Part shown: positions 7,934-18,524 of the stretch, one piece after another
How positions within the stretch are numbered: the first letter of the stretch is position 1
Layout: each line of letters begins with the position of its first letter
Assembly (NCBI RefSeq): GCF_009467825.1
Contig: NZ_WIOK01000005.1
Span: 180,865-244,864, forward strand
Origin: Cyclobacterium xiamenense
Lineage (GTDB): Bacteria > Bacteroidota > Bacteroidia > Cytophagales > Cyclobacteriaceae
Reading direction: 5' to 3'
DNA length: 64,000 bases
Made by a program: the position numbers and the translations under genes
The notes under the pieces: generated by a model
What the model saw: only the letters and a program-made list of their open reading frames with translations
Told to the model about the DNA's origin: nothing
Database searches by the model: none

Positions 7934-10900
7934 TTAAAAACTCAATCTAAGGCCCAGGTCGAGACCTCTGGTAGCCGGTACACCTAGATTGTCCATGCCC
8001 ATAGAACCGGTTCCGGCAACACCGGCACCTCCAGAGCTTACTTCGGGATCTACGCCAGAGTAGTCAGTGATCAGGATCAGGTTTCGTCCGGTGGCGTAGA
8101 ACTCCAGCCCTTTGATATTTACTTTCTCGAGCAGGGGTTTTGGCAAGCGGTAGGAGAGTGTCACGTAGCGTAGGCGATACCAGCTACCATCCTCGACAAA
8201 GGCTGGACCGTTTCCGCGATAGATTAGCTGGTAGAAATTCTGATCCAATACCACTTGCTGGGTATTGGGCTCACCCGTCGATTCTATTATTCCGTCAAAT
8301 ACGGTCGTGGTGCCACGATCAAGGGTCTTGGTACTGAGCCCGCTACGAACCAGGGCGTTTTCGGTAGCATTGTAGATGTCCCCTCCGATCCGAATGTCCC
8401 ATAGAAAGGAAAGGGACAAATCGTTGTAACGCAACGTATTGGTGATACCGATAAGGGCATCCGGGTTACGGTCTCCAATGATCTGCTTAATCGGGTCGAT
8501 TTGCGGATAGCCATCGTTGTTTAGCAATAAAACACCATTTTCATTGGTTTTCCAGACATCACCATTGATACCGAAGAGAGAAGCGCCCAGGAAGCCTGCT
8601 CCTTGTGCCACAAAACCGTCTACAGAAGCATCCGATTGCTCCACCCGGTCCAGGGTACCGGGAAGATCAACTACGGTAGAGGTATTTCTGGAGAAATTGA
8701 TATCCGTTTCCCATCTGAACTTATTGCCGGCGACAGGCACGGCATTGACCATCAGTTCGACTCCCTCGTTATCAATACGTCCACCGTTGAGGTAGGCGAT
8801 GAATGAACTTGCCGAAGGAGGTACTCGTGTAAAGAGGATCTGATCATCAGAGCTCATCGTATAATAGGTAAAGTCTACTCCCAGGCGGCCGCTAAAGAAA
8901 CGAAGATCCAATCCGGTTTCAAAGGCATTGGTAAACTCCGGACGCAGGTCGGGGCTTCCAAACGCGTAGGTATCGACGATAAACCCACGAGGAGCGGCGG
9001 TAAACGAGTTGGTGGTGTTGAAGTAGCGGTTGCCCAATACGTGAGGCGGCGCATCTTTACCCACTCGAGTCCACGAAGCCCTGACTTTGGCAAACGACAG
9101 TGTCTTTTTGGGTCCATCATTGGTAACACCTATCTCGTCCAGCAGGTCGGAGACGACAATAGAGGTGCTAAGGGAAGGATAGAAGAACGAACGGGCATTG
9201 GGCGGTAGGGTAGAAGACCAGTCATTACGCCCACGCACGTTTAAAAAGACGATGGACTTCCAGTCCATGTTCAAGTCTCCAAATGCGCCAACGATACGGC
9301 GGCGGGAGCCTCCTTGTGATACCGTACGGTCACTTTGCTCTACGTTGTTGATACTTGGGAAATTTGGCGCGATGAAATTTCGGCCGTACCAGTCAGTAGT
9401 GACGCTTCGTGCTATTTCCACATTGTGTCCCAGGGTCAGGTTGGCATTGAACTCCCCGGGAAAAGAATGCTTGAGCGTGGCAAGCAGGGTGGAAGTAGTG
9501 ATTTGATTAAATCGGTCGTTTTCGGTAATGGCGCCTCTTTCTTCTCCACCGATCACGGTACCCGTACCCCTTACACTACGAAACTCTTCATTGAAGAAAT
9601 CGGTACCGGCCCGATAGGTGATATTGAGGAAATCCACCGGATCGTACGAAAGGTTGGCCACGCCAATCATGCGATTGACATTGCTGGTGTTGGGGTTGTT
9701 GTAAATACTCCAGTAGGGGTTGTCAATAAAAGCAGCATCTTGCGCGACACCCAGGATGGTACGCTGCGTACCATCCGGATTCAGGTAATTGCGCATATCG
9801 TCGTTGAGCGGCCAGTTGTAGATACCACGCATGGTACCACCCCCGCCACCTCCCGTGGCACCGATGATATTGGTTTCTGCAACGCCCGAGCCCTGCAGGG
9901 CAAAAGAGTTTTGGGTGTTCGTGTAGTTGGCAGAGCCGCCGACTTTTAGCTTATCAGACAGTTTGGTTTCCGCGGTGATACGGAAAGAAGTACGGTTGAA
10001 ATCTGTATTCTCAATCACACCGTTTTGGTCAAAACGGCTGGCGGAGAGGTAAAAGGTCGAGCGTTCGTTACCCCCTGAAGCCGAAATATCGTGTCGCTGG
10101 GTGGTGGCGGTACGGAAGAAGTTTCCCAGGTTATCATAAACGGTCTCATTCGGACCGAACTCAGGACCCCAGGAAATTCTGGCCTCGGGGTTGAAATCGC
10201 CGTTGACCCCTTGCTTGAACCGGGTTTGTAATTCGGGCAGGCGGTTGACTTCATCAAAAGAAAAGGCATTGCTGTAGGTAATACGGGCCTGTCCGGCTGT
10301 ACCCTTTTTGGTGGTGATGATTACGGCACCTTCTGAAGCGCGGAGGCCGTAAAGTACCGCCGCCGCTGGTCCCTTAAGCACAGTGATAGACTCAATGTCC
10401 TCCGGATTGATGTCTATGCCCCGGTTAGAGTTTACCGTATTCTGAGCTCCTAGTCCGACTCCCCTACCCGTAGGAGCACTGTTGTCAATCGGAATACCAT
10501 CCACCACGAATAGAGGCTGGTTGTTACCACTAAGCGAGGTTCCTCCGCGTATCAAAATTACAGAAGAGGCTCCGGGTGCTCCACCGGAATTGTTGATCTG
10601 AACACCGGCGATTTTTCCCTGCAAGGCATTGACCAGGTTGGGCTGCTGCGCTTCTACGATGGATGCTGCCTTGATTTCCTGCACGGCATAGCCCAGCGAT
10701 TTTTTCTCTTGCTGCACACCGAAGGCGGTTACAACCACTTCCCCAAGTTGGGCCAGGTCTTCCTCAAGCGTAACGTTTAGTACCGACTGACTACCGACCG
10801 GCAGCCTTTTGGATTGGTATCCAATAAATGAAAAAACCAGGTTGGCATCTGGAGAAGGTACATTGATCCGGTATTCTCCGTCAATGTTGGTGACGGTACC

Positions 10901-11092
10901 GGTGTTTGTACCTTCCAAAAGAACACTTACTCCAGGCAGCGGTTCACCACTGCCGGAGGTGACTGTACCACTCAACGAGCGGTTTTGCGCCCAGGCAAAC
11001 TGGGAGGCAAGGAGGGTCATTAAAAAAAGACCTCCAAGCAATCGGGTTACAGGAGTTACCAATCCCGATAGGTTAGGTAAGAATTTAAACAT
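7934..11092 (-). CDS. SusC/RagA-family TonB-dependent outer-membrane transporter
   Basis: The 1052-residue protein has the full SusC layout: signal peptide (about 1-35, ending FAWAQ), a carboxypeptidase-regulatory-like domain (about 38-115; LSGTVTSGSGEPLPGVSV), a TonB-box region EEVVVTAFGVQQEKK, the plug domain with GVQINNSGGAPG and SILIRG-like motifs, a long beta barrel and a terminal aromatic residue (LGLRLSF). It lacks the extra STN domain, so it should be a plain transporter and not a signalling one. It is transcribed divergently from the susC at 11717 across a 624-bp intergenic region, and with the adjacent susD forms a two-gene operon. Confidence 0.96.
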   Translation of the reverse strand: MFKFLPNLSGLVTPVTRLLGGLFLMTLLASQFAWAQNRSLSGTVTSGSGEPLPGVSVLLEGTNTGTVTNIDGEYRINVPSPDANLVFSFIGYQSKRLPVGSQSVLNVTLEEDLAQLGEVVVTAFGVQQEKKSLGYAVQEIKAASIVEAQQPNLVNALQGKIAGVQINNSGGAPGASSVILIRGGTSLSGNNQPLFVVDGIPIDNSAPTGRGVGLGAQNTVNSNRGIDINPEDIESITVLKGPAAAVLYGLRASEGAVIITTKKGTAGQARITYSNAFSFDEVNRLPELQTRFKQGVNGDFNPEARISWGPEFGPNETVYDNLGNFFRTATTQRHDISASGGNERSTFYLSASRFDQNGVIENTDFNRTSFRITAETKLSDKLKVGGSANYTNTQNSFALQGSGVAETNIIGATGGGGGGTMRGIYNWPLNDDMRNYLNPDGTQRTILGVAQDAAFIDNPYWSIYNNPNTSNVNRMIGVANLSYDPVDFLNITYRAGTDFFNEEFRSVRGTGTVIGGEERGAITENDRFNQITTSTLLATLKHSFPGEFNANLTLGHNVEIARSVTTDWYGRNFIAPNFPSINNVEQSDRTVSQGGSRRRIVGAFGDLNMDWKSIVFLNVRGRNDWSSTLPPNARSFFYPSLSTSIVVSDLLDEIGVTNDGPKKTLSFAKVRASWTRVGKDAPPHVLGNRYFNTTNSFTAAPRGFIVDTYAFGSPDLRPEFTNAFETGLDLRFFSGRLGVDFTYYTMSSDDQILFTRVPPSASSFIAYLNGGRIDNEGVELMVNAVPVAGNKFRWETDINFSRNTSTVVDLPGTLDRVEQSDASVDGFVAQGAGFLGASLFGINGDVWKTNENGVLLLNNDGYPQIDPIKQIIGDRNPDALIGITNTLRYNDLSLSFLWDIRIGGDIYNATENALVRSGLSTKTLDRGTTTVFDGIIESTGEPNTQQVVLDQNFYQLIYRGNGPAFVEDGSWYRLRYVTLSYRLPKPLLEKVNIKGLEFYATGRNLILITDYSGVDPEVSSGGAGVAGTGSMGMDNLGVPATRGLDLGLRLSF

Positions 11093-11716
11093 AGTTTGTG
11101 ATTAAAGGATGAATAAATGCAAATTAACATCGTGCAGAACCTGCTTGTTCAACTAGTTAATTAGCTCGGGAAATTAGACCAAATTACGTTACAATCAAAG
11201 TACTGTAGGTAGAAAAAAAATCGCAGTCCGAGGCCGGGATGGAAGAAAATTTAATAGGAAAAACTTATCAGATCAGGATACTCTACAGAATAAATGGTAC
11301 CCTATTAAGATAAAATAGGGGTAATCACTACGTTAAATTGGCAAGTTTGAAATCGATAATTTGGTTCGTTTTTGTGTAAAATAGTTGCTTTCCAGTATTT
11401 TTTTTCGTAACTAAAATCGGTAAAAATTAATCACAAATATTCATTGAGAAAATTCATTTGAATCCTGTTGCCACTTCCCAAAACGCGGAACGTGCCTGGA
11501 CCCCTGCTGAGAACAGGGAATGGAACGGGCTAAAATGATCATGCTTACCTGCTGACAGGTAGCCTTAACCAAAACCTTTCTCGCAGCGCGGGAAAGAGTT
11601 TTATTCAGGTAGTCAGGATAACGTTATTTTTCACCTTTCATCGTTTTCCGTGCTCAAACGATATTTTCCCAGTAAATATTTATGTAGTTGGACAACCAAA
11701 TTAATACTGTATTTAT
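11093..11716. promoter_or_regulatory. Divergent susC/susC intergenic region with two related hairpins
   Basis: This AT-rich 624-bp stretch separates two divergent susC genes and must hold both promoters. No promoter could be fixed with confidence by eye. Two related inverted repeats lie on the side of the rightward susC: CCCTG / CAGGG at 11502-11518, with interior CTGAGAA, and TACCTG / CAGGTA at 11546-11561, with interior CTGA. Both contain CCTGCTGA, and their right arms share CAGG. They could be operator sites or leader-RNA hairpins. No ORF of note lies here. Confidence 0.4.
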
Positions 11717-14700
11717 ATGAGGAAATTACTACCAAGGAAGGCGATCTACTTGAAAAAAGTTGTAGCCTTTGCACTCACACTTCAATGTGTCAACGTGGGA
11801 GCGGCACTGGCACGAAACGGGGAGGGCCCCGTTTTACGGATAATTGAAATAGCGGAAAAAACAGCTGTTGATTTTTATGAGGATGTAACCATTTCGGGTA
11901 CCGTTACGGACGAAAATGGAGATCCGCTACCGGGAGCGACCATAACGGTACAAGGTACAAGTTCAGGTACGGTAACCGATATTGATGGCAATTACTCACT
12001 TGTGGTTTCTGAAGAAGCAACATTGGTATTTTCCTTCATCGGATATGCATCGAAAACCGTAGCCATTGGCGCCCAGACCACCATCAACATTACCCTGATG
12101 CCCGATGAGTCCTCATTGGAAGAGGTGGTGGTGATCGGATACGGTACCCAAAAAAGGTCCGATGTCACGGGCTCAGTTGCACGGATGAATACCGAGAAGA
12201 CGCAAGATTTGTTGAATACCAACATTCTTCAGTCACTTAAAGGAAGTGTAGCCGGCATGACGATCGGTACACCGGATCGTCCGGGAGAGGAGCCCTCCCT
12301 ACGTGTACGGGGAACAAACTCGATAACCGCTGGAAACGATCCGCTTATTGTCGTAGACGGTGTCATATATAATGGGTCTTTAAATAATATCAATCCGAAT
12401 GATATCGAAACAGTGGATATTCTGAAAGATGCCAGCGCGGCCGCAGTCTATGGATCAAGGTCTGCGAACGGAGTGATACTGCTTACAACGAAGAAAGGAA
12501 AAACCGGAAAGCCGGTCTTTAATTTCCGTGCGAACTACGGGATCTCCAACCCGGTGAAATTAATAGATGTCCTTGATGGACCGAATTACATACAGAAGGT
12601 GCTTGATTTCCGGGAGGCAAGCGGACAGGAAGCCCTGATGGAAAACATCACCGATTACCTAAACCCGATCGAGGCTGAAAATTACCTGTCAGGAACGACC
12701 ATAGACTGGTACGATGAATTGGTAAATCCATCGACTACTGAAAATTACAACCTAAGTATTTCAGGGGGTAACGATGCCACCGAATACTTCATTTCGGGGA
12801 CCATCTTCGATGAAAAGGGAATCGTCGAAAACGATAATTTTAAGCGAAGAACACTTCGTGTAAATCTATCCAATGAGATCACTAACTGGTTTAAAGTAAG
12901 TGTGCGATCTTCATTTACCTCTTTAGACTATTCGGGTGTTCCGGTAAACTTACTTTATGGCCTCAGTCCTTACAGCAGCTTAAGAAACCCAGATGGAGGC
13001 CTTCGTCAATTTCCAATGGATGATCCCTTTTTTGAGAATCCGTATTATCCCACCTTGATTGACGATGAGGACATACGAACGGATTTATGGGGATTGCTTT
13101 CCAGTGAGTTGGATGTACCATTTATTCCCGGCTTGCGATGGACCATGAATTATTCCCTAAACAAGGGAGATCGACAAGCAAATCGCTTTCAGGATAACAG
13201 GCTCGCGCAGCAAAGCAACGGAGTAGCCTCTCAACAGTCTTTTGATGATTTCTACCGAATATTTGATAATATCCTGAACTACCGAAAGGTGATTAATAAC
13301 CGTCACGCAATTGATGGGACCTTTCTATACAGTCGGGAGTATCGAAAAGCCTCTAATTTCCGGGCAGTATCCTCTGATTTCTTCAATCAAAGTCTGGGAT
13401 ATTACAGTTTGGAGTTGGGGGCAATTCAATCCGTTTCAAGTGATTTTAGCGAGCAAAACAACCTGGGTTTCATGGGTAGGGTAAACTATTCTTTTGATGA
13501 CAAATTTTCCCTGACGGCCACCCTCCGAAGGGACGGTTCCTCGGTGTTTGCAGCGGGAAATAAGTATGCCACGTTCAAAGCGCTCGGATTGGGTTGGATC
13601 ATTTCTGACGAACCCTTTATGAGTAATGTTGATTTCTTCGATCGATTGAAATTGAGGGCTTCCTATGGTGAAAACGGCAATCAGGCAATTGCCCGGTATC
13701 AAACGCTGGCCAGACTAGCCAGCCGAAATGCTGTGTTTGGTGATGGTGGCGGAATTGCGAATGGCGTTTTTGTAAACTCTCTGGCCAACAATGATTTAGG
13801 TTGGGAAACAACAGAAGTTTATAATTTTGGCACAGAGTTTTCAATTCTTGGAAGCAGGGTAACCGGTACAATCGACTATTACACGTCTACTACAAGTGAT
13901 CTGTTGCTTAATCGGGCTCTTCCCGAAACGACAGGGCAGTCATCGATATTGAGTAACATCGGGCAGGTTGGTAACAAAGGCGTAGAGATTGCCCTGAATT
14001 CGCTAAACATACAGACGCCGGATTTTACCTGGGAAACCGGGCTGATTTTTGAACGTCAGCGAAATGAAATTCAAAAACTATACGGAACGGATGAAAATGG
14101 CGACGGGGTCGAAGACGATGATATTGCAAACGGATGGTTTATCGGACATCCTTTGGGTACCATTTTCGGTTTTGGCATTGATGGAATACACCAGCAGGGT
14201 GAAAGCGATCTGCCTCCCGGATACGAGCCGGGGGATTTTCGAATCATTGATTACGACGGTGATGGGGAACTCAGTGGTGATGATCGGCACATTTTGGGTT
14301 CAAACAATCCCAATTACTCATTCAGTGTATCCAACACTTTGCGATACAAAAGATTCTCGCTATACGTGATGATCAATTCAATTCAGGGAGGCGGAGCCAG
14401 AAATTTCTATGTCGGAAATAACATCTTTATGCACAACCCGAATGCACAGTTTTCATCCTGGACAGAAAGATTCAATGTAGTGGACATTCCCTACTGGACG
14501 CCCGATAATCCGTCCAACACCGTGGCAAGTATCGACTACATTCCCGTGAGAAACCATCCCTACCTGGAAGATCGAAGTTTTGTCAGAATACAAGATGTTA
14601 ACCTGGGGTATTCCTTGGGGAATGAACTGTTAAATAAAATAGGCTTTTCCAACCTAAGGATCTATACGAGCATCAAAAACCTCTACACCTTTACGAATTG

Positions 14701-14788
14701 GAGCGGCTATGATCCGGAAAATGCAACCTCGATCCAGAACGTGCCGCTAATGCGGACATTTACGTTTGGTCTGGATGCCTCATTTTAA
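11717..14788 (+). CDS. SusC/RagA-family TonB-dependent outer-membrane transporter
   Basis: A 1023-residue SusC. After an N-terminal signal region (KKVVAFALTLQCVNVGAALA) comes a carboxypeptidase-regulatory-like domain (about 58-130; ISGTVTDENGDPLPGATITV), the TonB-box/plug start EEVVVIGYGTQKRSDVTGS, the SusC signature region NSITAGNDPLIVVDGVIYN, KDASAAAVYGSRSANGV, and a long barrel ending in FGLDASF. No STN domain is present. The susD partner starts 17 bases downstream. The first ATG of the frame at 11717 is accepted because the following residues form a plausible signal. Downstream genes (Gfo/Idh enzyme, sulfatase) suggest import of sulfated oligosaccharide. Confidence 0.96.
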   Translation: MRKLLPRKAIYLKKVVAFALTLQCVNVGAALARNGEGPVLRIIEIAEKTAVDFYEDVTISGTVTDENGDPLPGATITVQGTSSGTVTDIDGNYSLVVSEEATLVFSFIGYASKTVAIGAQTTINITLMPDESSLEEVVVIGYGTQKRSDVTGSVARMNTEKTQDLLNTNILQSLKGSVAGMTIGTPDRPGEEPSLRVRGTNSITAGNDPLIVVDGVIYNGSLNNINPNDIETVDILKDASAAAVYGSRSANGVILLTTKKGKTGKPVFNFRANYGISNPVKLIDVLDGPNYIQKVLDFREASGQEALMENITDYLNPIEAENYLSGTTIDWYDELVNPSTTENYNLSISGGNDATEYFISGTIFDEKGIVENDNFKRRTLRVNLSNEITNWFKVSVRSSFTSLDYSGVPVNLLYGLSPYSSLRNPDGGLRQFPMDDPFFENPYYPTLIDDEDIRTDLWGLLSSELDVPFIPGLRWTMNYSLNKGDRQANRFQDNRLAQQSNGVASQQSFDDFYRIFDNILNYRKVINNRHAIDGTFLYSREYRKASNFRAVSSDFFNQSLGYYSLELGAIQSVSSDFSEQNNLGFMGRVNYSFDDKFSLTATLRRDGSSVFAAGNKYATFKALGLGWIISDEPFMSNVDFFDRLKLRASYGENGNQAIARYQTLARLASRNAVFGDGGGIANGVFVNSLANNDLGWETTEVYNFGTEFSILGSRVTGTIDYYTSTTSDLLLNRALPETTGQSSILSNIGQVGNKGVEIALNSLNIQTPDFTWETGLIFERQRNEIQKLYGTDENGDGVEDDDIANGWFIGHPLGTIFGFGIDGIHQQGESDLPPGYEPGDFRIIDYDGDGELSGDDRHILGSNNPNYSFSVSNTLRYKRFSLYVMINSIQGGGARNFYVGNNIFMHNPNAQFSSWTERFNVVDIPYWTPDNPSNTVASIDYIPVRNHPYLEDRSFVRIQDVNLGYSLGNELLNKIGFSNLRIYTSIKNLYTFTNWSGYDPENATSIQNVPLMRTFTFGLDASF

Positions 14789-14805
14789 CAAAAACACGAA
14801 TTCAA

Positions 14806-16440
14806 ATGAAAACATACAACTCAATATATAATAAACTGATCTTTGCGCTATGCATGTTGATGGCGCCAATGATCCTTTCTTGCGAAGATGATATCTTGGA
14901 AGAAATCCCCAGAAGCTTTTTAAGTCCGGAAACTACCTTCGTTGATACGGATGGTTTCAGAGCTGGGTTGGTAGGTGTTTATAGCATGACCCGGGCATTG
15001 TTTGTCCCCGATGCACCTGGAACGGCATGGTCCGATCGCGATGACTTAATGAGTCTTAATTATGGGACAGATATCGGGTGGTATTGGGATAGGAAAAATT
15101 TCTTCGGAGACTATTCCATCATTAACCCCACCACAAACTACCCTAGCCGTTTGTGGAATCTGCTCTACATCATCATTAAAGATGCAAACGTCATCATTAC
15201 TCGTGCAGAAAATGAAAACGTCGCTTGGGACCAGCCCTCGGATAAAGATGAAGTAATCGCAGAAGCCAGGTTTTATCGGGCTTTTGCCTATCGGTATCTG
15301 GTGTACCATTATGGAGGAGTCCCGATCATCGATGGAGAAATCGCAGGGGTAAAACTCGATTTTGTCAGGGCCAGCAGGGATCAGGTATTGGACTTCATGA
15401 TTGCTGATTTACAGTTTGCTTCTCAAAATTTGCCCGTAGAAAACCCAAACAATGGACGCGTGGTTAAAGCCGCAGCCGATCACTTATTGGCAGAAACCTA
15501 TATATCCACAGAAGACTATGATTTAGCGATTCAGGCAGCAAGTGCGGTGATAGACGATGGCCAGTACGAATTAATGAACGATAGGTTCGGATCCTTCGCC
15601 GGCGAACCAGGGGATGTGTTCTGGGATTTGTTCAGGTACCGCAATCAGAACGACCCTGCCAATACAGAGGTTATTTGGACCGCGCAAATTGAATTTAATC
15701 TACCCGGCGGAGCGGGGAGCTTTAATCGTACCGAGCGGGCCTGGGGGCCATTCATGGATCCCGTAAGAACCCCAGACGGCCTTCAGGCGATTCTAAGGGA
15801 TGAATTTTGGGGGCGTCCGGTTGGGTTTATTCGGCCCTCAGTTTACCTGGATTCTACCATATGGGAATCCGATTTTGATAACGATATTCGTAATTCCCCC
15901 CATAACATGCAAAGGGAATTCGTGATCAATAATCCGGAATCGGCCCATTTTGGAGAGGTGATTGTGCCCACAGAAGCCCAAAAGGTTAGAAATGTTTTTG
16001 TGTACATCAAAAAGGCCTCCATGCCCATGGGACACCCTCAGGGATATGATCCGGGAGGAAATATCTACAACGACGTATACATCTTCAGACTTGCCGAGAC
16101 GTATCTGTTACGGGCAGAGGCACACCTCAAAAACGGGGATAATGTCAATGCCGCTAATGACATCAATGTGGTCAGATCCCGGGCAAATGCCACACCGGTC
16201 GATCCCGGAAACGTGGATATCCACTATCTACTGGACGAGCGGGCGCGTGAACTGGTCATTGAGGAACCTCGTCAGCTGACACTGAGGAGAGTGGGGCTCT
16301 TAGGAGAGAGAATCCAGATGTACAATCCGGTCTCTGGGCCTACGTTTACGGTTGGACGGGATGAGTTGCTACCGATTCCTCAATCTGAAATCGATGCAAA
16401 CACCGAAGCAGAACTAACGCAAAATCCCAATTATAATTGA
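14806..16440 (+). CDS. SusD/RagB-family glycan-binding lipoprotein
   Basis: A 544-residue partner of the preceding SusC. The lipoprotein signal ends MILSC (acylated Cys near residue 26), followed by the common EDDILEEIPRSFLSPETTF opening of SusD proteins. The helical TPR scaffold shows in EARFYRAFAYRYLVYHYGGVPII and RLAETYLLRAEAHLKNGD, and the end (LLPIPQSEIDANTEAELTQNPNY) is the canonical SusD C-terminus. It would sit at the cell surface and deliver oligosaccharides to SusC. The operon probably ends here or continues into the Tat-exported oxidoreductase 287 bases downstream. Confidence 0.95.
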   Translation: MKTYNSIYNKLIFALCMLMAPMILSCEDDILEEIPRSFLSPETTFVDTDGFRAGLVGVYSMTRALFVPDAPGTAWSDRDDLMSLNYGTDIGWYWDRKNFFGDYSIINPTTNYPSRLWNLLYIIIKDANVIITRAENENVAWDQPSDKDEVIAEARFYRAFAYRYLVYHYGGVPIIDGEIAGVKLDFVRASRDQVLDFMIADLQFASQNLPVENPNNGRVVKAAADHLLAETYISTEDYDLAIQAASAVIDDGQYELMNDRFGSFAGEPGDVFWDLFRYRNQNDPANTEVIWTAQIEFNLPGGAGSFNRTERAWGPFMDPVRTPDGLQAILRDEFWGRPVGFIRPSVYLDSTIWESDFDNDIRNSPHNMQREFVINNPESAHFGEVIVPTEAQKVRNVFVYIKKASMPMGHPQGYDPGGNIYNDVYIFRLAETYLLRAEAHLKNGDNVNAANDINVVRSRANATPVDPGNVDIHYLLDERARELVIEEPRQLTLRRVGLLGERIQMYNPVSGPTFTVGRDELLPIPQSEIDANTEAELTQNPNYN

Positions 16441-16726
16441 TCGGCCGCCGCATTCACACCAAAATCACTTTCCGGGACAAAAAGGCAAGGAAGGCATCAT
16501 CACGTGACAGCTAGAAGCGAAGAAGTGTGTTCTGAAACGTGAATTTTCAAAACTTTAACAATTAATCTGGCAAATTCTAACCCATTTACTTTGATATTAC
16601 CTGAATAATTATGATTCTGTAGGTGGAAAGCTTATCTACCCGGTTTTTGAATGTAGTAAAACTAGGATTGGCTTAGTGAAAAAAGAAGGTAACCGATTAG
16701 GGATCAGATCATTTAGTAAAATTATA

Positions 16727-18079
16727 ATGAAAACAACAAGAAGAACATTTTTAAAATCAGCTTCAACAGCGGGTATAGGAGCATTATTTATTCCTAATTT
16801 TATTAAACGTCCGCCAAGTACAAAATTGCGTTTTGCAATGATCGGTGTAGGAGCCAGAGGTCGTGCGAGTTGGAGTCAGGTTGCCGTAGAGGATATAGTG
16901 GCCATGTGCGACGTGGACGACAGAATGACTGAAAATGCCTACAAAACGGTGCCTAAAGCTAAAAAGTACAAAGATTTCAGGCGGATGTTCGACGAAATGG
17001 CCAACGACATTGATGCCGTAATGATCGCTACGCCTGACCACACCCATTTCCCTGCAGCAATGGCTGCCATGCAACTTGGGAAACATGTATTGGTCGAAAA
17101 ACCATTGGTGCATAATATTTGGCAATGCCGTACCATGAAAAAAGCAGCAAAGCATTATGGCATTGTTTCGCAAATGGCAAATCAGGGACATACAACCCAT
17201 GGAATCAGACTGGTAAAGGAATGGTATGATGCAGGGGTTCTTGGAGAGGTAAGAGAAGTGATCAGGTGGGGTGGTCCGACAAGGTTTAGTCCGGATGGAT
17301 ATTTCTCGAAGCCTGACGGGTTTCCATTTCCAGTACATGAAGTACCCAAAGAATTGGATTGGGATTTATGGAAAGGTCCCGCAGCGGATCTTCCTTTTAA
17401 CAATGAATATGCACCTAAATCATGGAGAACTTTCTACGATTTTGGTAGCGGAGCGATGGCCGACTGGTGTTGTCATACCTTGGATGCTCCTTTCTGGGCA
17501 TTGGATCTGGGCATGCCACATACCGTAGACGCCGTGGTACCAAACCCCGAAGTTCCGGATCATAGCATGATTGCACAGGAATCAACGATAACCTGGCAAT
17601 TTGGAGCTCGCGGTACGAAACCACCTGTTACCATGAAATGGATCGAAGGCATGGGCAAACCGGAATTGAAGGAAGAGTATGGGCTCGAAGAAATGCCGGA
17701 TAATGGGATGATCATGATTGGTTCGAAGAAGACCCTTTACCATGGTGGTCGTCCAAATAATCCCCGATTACTTGTTCCTGAAGAAGAATGGATCGATTTC
17801 CAAAAGAATAAACCAGCAGAAACCATTCCTAGAGTGGAAGAAGAAAAACCGGTACAGGAATGGGTGGCGGCCATTAAAAACGACACCTTGCCGGGATCAA
17901 ACTTCGATTATGGTGCAGACTTAACCGAAATGGGACTTGTCGGGGTACTTGCACAGCGTTTTGGCGGAACTATTAATTACGACGCAAAAAACATGAAGGC
18001 CATTGGTCGTCCGGAGTTGGATGCCTACATAAAGGAACCTGTTCGCGAAGGATGGTCTTACGGGGAAGACCTTTGGTAG
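16727..18079 (+). CDS. Gfo/Idh/MocA-family oxidoreductase with Tat signal
   Basis: The 450-residue form starts at the ATG of MKTTRRTFLKS, which places a classic twin-arginine signal (RRTFLK) at the N-terminus; an upstream GTG at 16676 would hide it. A Rossmann fold follows (AMIGVGARG), then AMIATPDHTH and the EKPLVHN motif, whose Lys is the usual catalytic residue of the family, and a C-terminal sheet domain. Family members oxidise or reduce sugars and inositols, and Tat-exported ones often act on 3-keto-glycosides with a tightly bound nicotinamide cofactor. The gene lies between a susCD pair and a sulfatase, so a role in handling a polysaccharide-derived sugar is likely. The precise substrate is unknown. 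Confidence 0.9.
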   Translation: MKTTRRTFLKSASTAGIGALFIPNFIKRPPSTKLRFAMIGVGARGRASWSQVAVEDIVAMCDVDDRMTENAYKTVPKAKKYKDFRRMFDEMANDIDAVMIATPDHTHFPAAMAAMQLGKHVLVEKPLVHNIWQCRTMKKAAKHYGIVSQMANQGHTTHGIRLVKEWYDAGVLGEVREVIRWGGPTRFSPDGYFSKPDGFPFPVHEVPKELDWDLWKGPAADLPFNNEYAPKSWRTFYDFGSGAMADWCCHTLDAPFWALDLGMPHTVDAVVPNPEVPDHSMIAQESTITWQFGARGTKPPVTMKWIEGMGKPELKEEYGLEEMPDNGMIMIGSKKTLYHGGRPNNPRLLVPEEEWIDFQKNKPAETIPRVEEEKPVQEWVAAIKNDTLPGSNFDYGADLTEMGLVGVLAQRFGGTINYDAKNMKAIGRPELDAYIKEPVREGWSYGEDLW

Positions 18080-18524
18080 AATACTAGATACTCTTTCAGA
18101 AGATCCTTTTGAAAAGAACAAACTAATTCATGTAAAATATAAGAATCGGAAAAACAACAAGTCATGGAGTAGCGTCTGGAATGGAAAAATAGGGTAAGGG
18201 ATACCAAGCCAAATCCATCCGCTAAAGAGTAGGGTGAAGGATCGTTTTTTTATCAAAAGAAACCAACCTATGGCCTATAAACAGTAAATTTCCTTCCTGA
18301 AAGGTTATAAATCAGTTGAAAAATTTAACATTGGGGGTGAGCTGAACGTTGAAGGTGTTGCGCCGTACTTTCCTATTGGTCTGTAATTCATGGTTCGAAC
18401 CCTCACGGATCACATTCATTTTCTGCCACTTTTTGGAAAAGATAATGGGTGCCTGCAAACAGAACCGCTTGGAATGGTAAATCACAGGTATTCAAACGTT
18501 TGGCTGTAAGCGTATCTACTTATC
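18080..18524. other. Intergenic region, no gene recognised
   Basis: These 445 bases upstream of the second sulfatase contain no credible ORF on either strand and no clear hairpin or repeat. The sulfatase promoter must lie here, but I could not identify it. Confidence 0.5.
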
